Shown here piece after piece: positions 6,294 to 6,446 of a DNA stretch of 6,446 nucleotides. Positions within the stretch are counted from its first letter, which is position 1, and each line of letters begins with the position of its first letter. The notes below the pieces were generated by a model that had not been told where the DNA came from, did not search any database, and saw only the letters and a list, made by a program, of their open reading frames with translations. The stretch is from CAZSGN01 sp964606415 (GTDB lineage: Bacteria; Bacteroidota; Bacteroidia; Bacteroidales; JBBRXJ01). A program made the position numbers and the translations under genes. The stretch spans positions 1-6,446 of the forward strand of contig CAZSGN010000167.1 in the NCBI GenBank assembly GCA_964606415.1, read 5' to 3'.

Positions 6294-6446
6294 ATGATGC
6301 CTTACAAAGAAAAAAAGGTTGAAAAACTTTATTATTCTACTCGCGCCGTAGCCCGCATGTTCAATGTTAACCCATCTCTTATTCGCTCTTCGGCGCAAGC
6401 CTTTGACATTCTCAACCCCCACAACACCAGACAAGGGCACCGCCTC
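6294..6446 (+). CDS. MerR-type transcriptional regulator, N-terminal part only (runs off the right edge)
   Basis: Fifty-one codons are open to the window edge. After a basic start, the protein reads LYYS at 12-15, then VARMFNVNPSLIR (19-31), FDIL (37-40) and P-x-x-N-x-x-G-x-R-L (42-51). This is the scaffold of the MerR winged-helix DNA-binding domain in its common Bacteroidota form. The first ATG is at 6294, with a second at 6297, and no Shine-Dalgarno sequence. Only one base separates it from the CapA-like gene, so co-transcription is likely. Several usually conserved residues are missing. The G-E before VA is R-A here, and the R-F-W-E that follows the recognition helix is R-S-S-A. No glutamate occurs after residue 10. 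From codon 16 onward the DNA becomes C-rich, unlike the genes before it. It may be a divergent regulator, a decaying gene, or poor sequence near an end. The family call is firmer than the claim that it works. Confidence 0.7.
   Translation, partial: MMPYKEKKVEKLYYSTRAVARMFNVNPSLIRSSAQAFDILNPHNTRQGHRL

Noticed and set aside
1..6446. CRISPR arrays, tRNA or rRNA genes, insertion sequences, defence or phage genes
   Set aside because: No regular repeat-spacer pattern, cloverleaf, transposase or recognisable defence or phage protein was seen on either strand.

Overview
The window looks like chromosome of a low-GC member of the Bacteroidota, probably close to Bacteroidales or Marinilabiliales. Four things point there. 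The housekeeping protein sequences are of Bacteroidota type. Start codons lack Shine-Dalgarno sequences. An exact Bacteroidota-type promoter (TTG, 20-nt spacer, TAnnTTTG) lies between the divergent genes. The gene order, alaS back to back with a membrane-anchored M23 peptidase and a MerR regulator nearby, is one I recall from this phylum but cannot check here.

Layout, left to right. Positions 1-65 (minus strand) encode a short stretch recognisable as the signalling helix of a methyl-accepting chemotaxis protein. It runs off the left edge and has no start codon of its own, so it is either a 5'-truncated remnant or a sequence join. Positions 66-244 are AT-rich, contain small repeats and hold no gene that I can see. 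Positions 245-2869 (minus) are a complete alanyl-tRNA synthetase gene. Positions 2870-3037 are the divergent intergenic region with the promoter for the rightward genes. On the plus strand follow two adjacent genes for membrane-anchored M23/LytM peptidases (3038-4012 and 4017-4991), then an exported CapA/PgsA-type protein (5075-6292), then the start of a MerR-type regulator (6294 to the right edge).

The rightward genes appear to form a cell-envelope cluster. The two peptidases have identical architecture: a short cytoplasmic tail, one membrane helix, a periplasmic helical stalk and a LytM domain. Both have intact zinc ligands, so they are expected to cut peptidoglycan cross-links or to form paired subunits of one assembly. 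The CapA-like protein has a metallophosphatase-type fold and a cleavable signal peptide. The MerR gene starts one base after it and may be co-transcribed. alaS is a separate housekeeping gene that shares only the intergenic region.

I see no strong evidence for an undescribed system. The points most worth a second look are the colinear peptidase pair, the abrupt C-rich composition and odd residues in the MerR fragment at the right edge, and the headless chemotaxis-receptor fragment at the left edge. The last two together raise the possibility that one or both ends of this sequence are assembly or base-calling artefacts.
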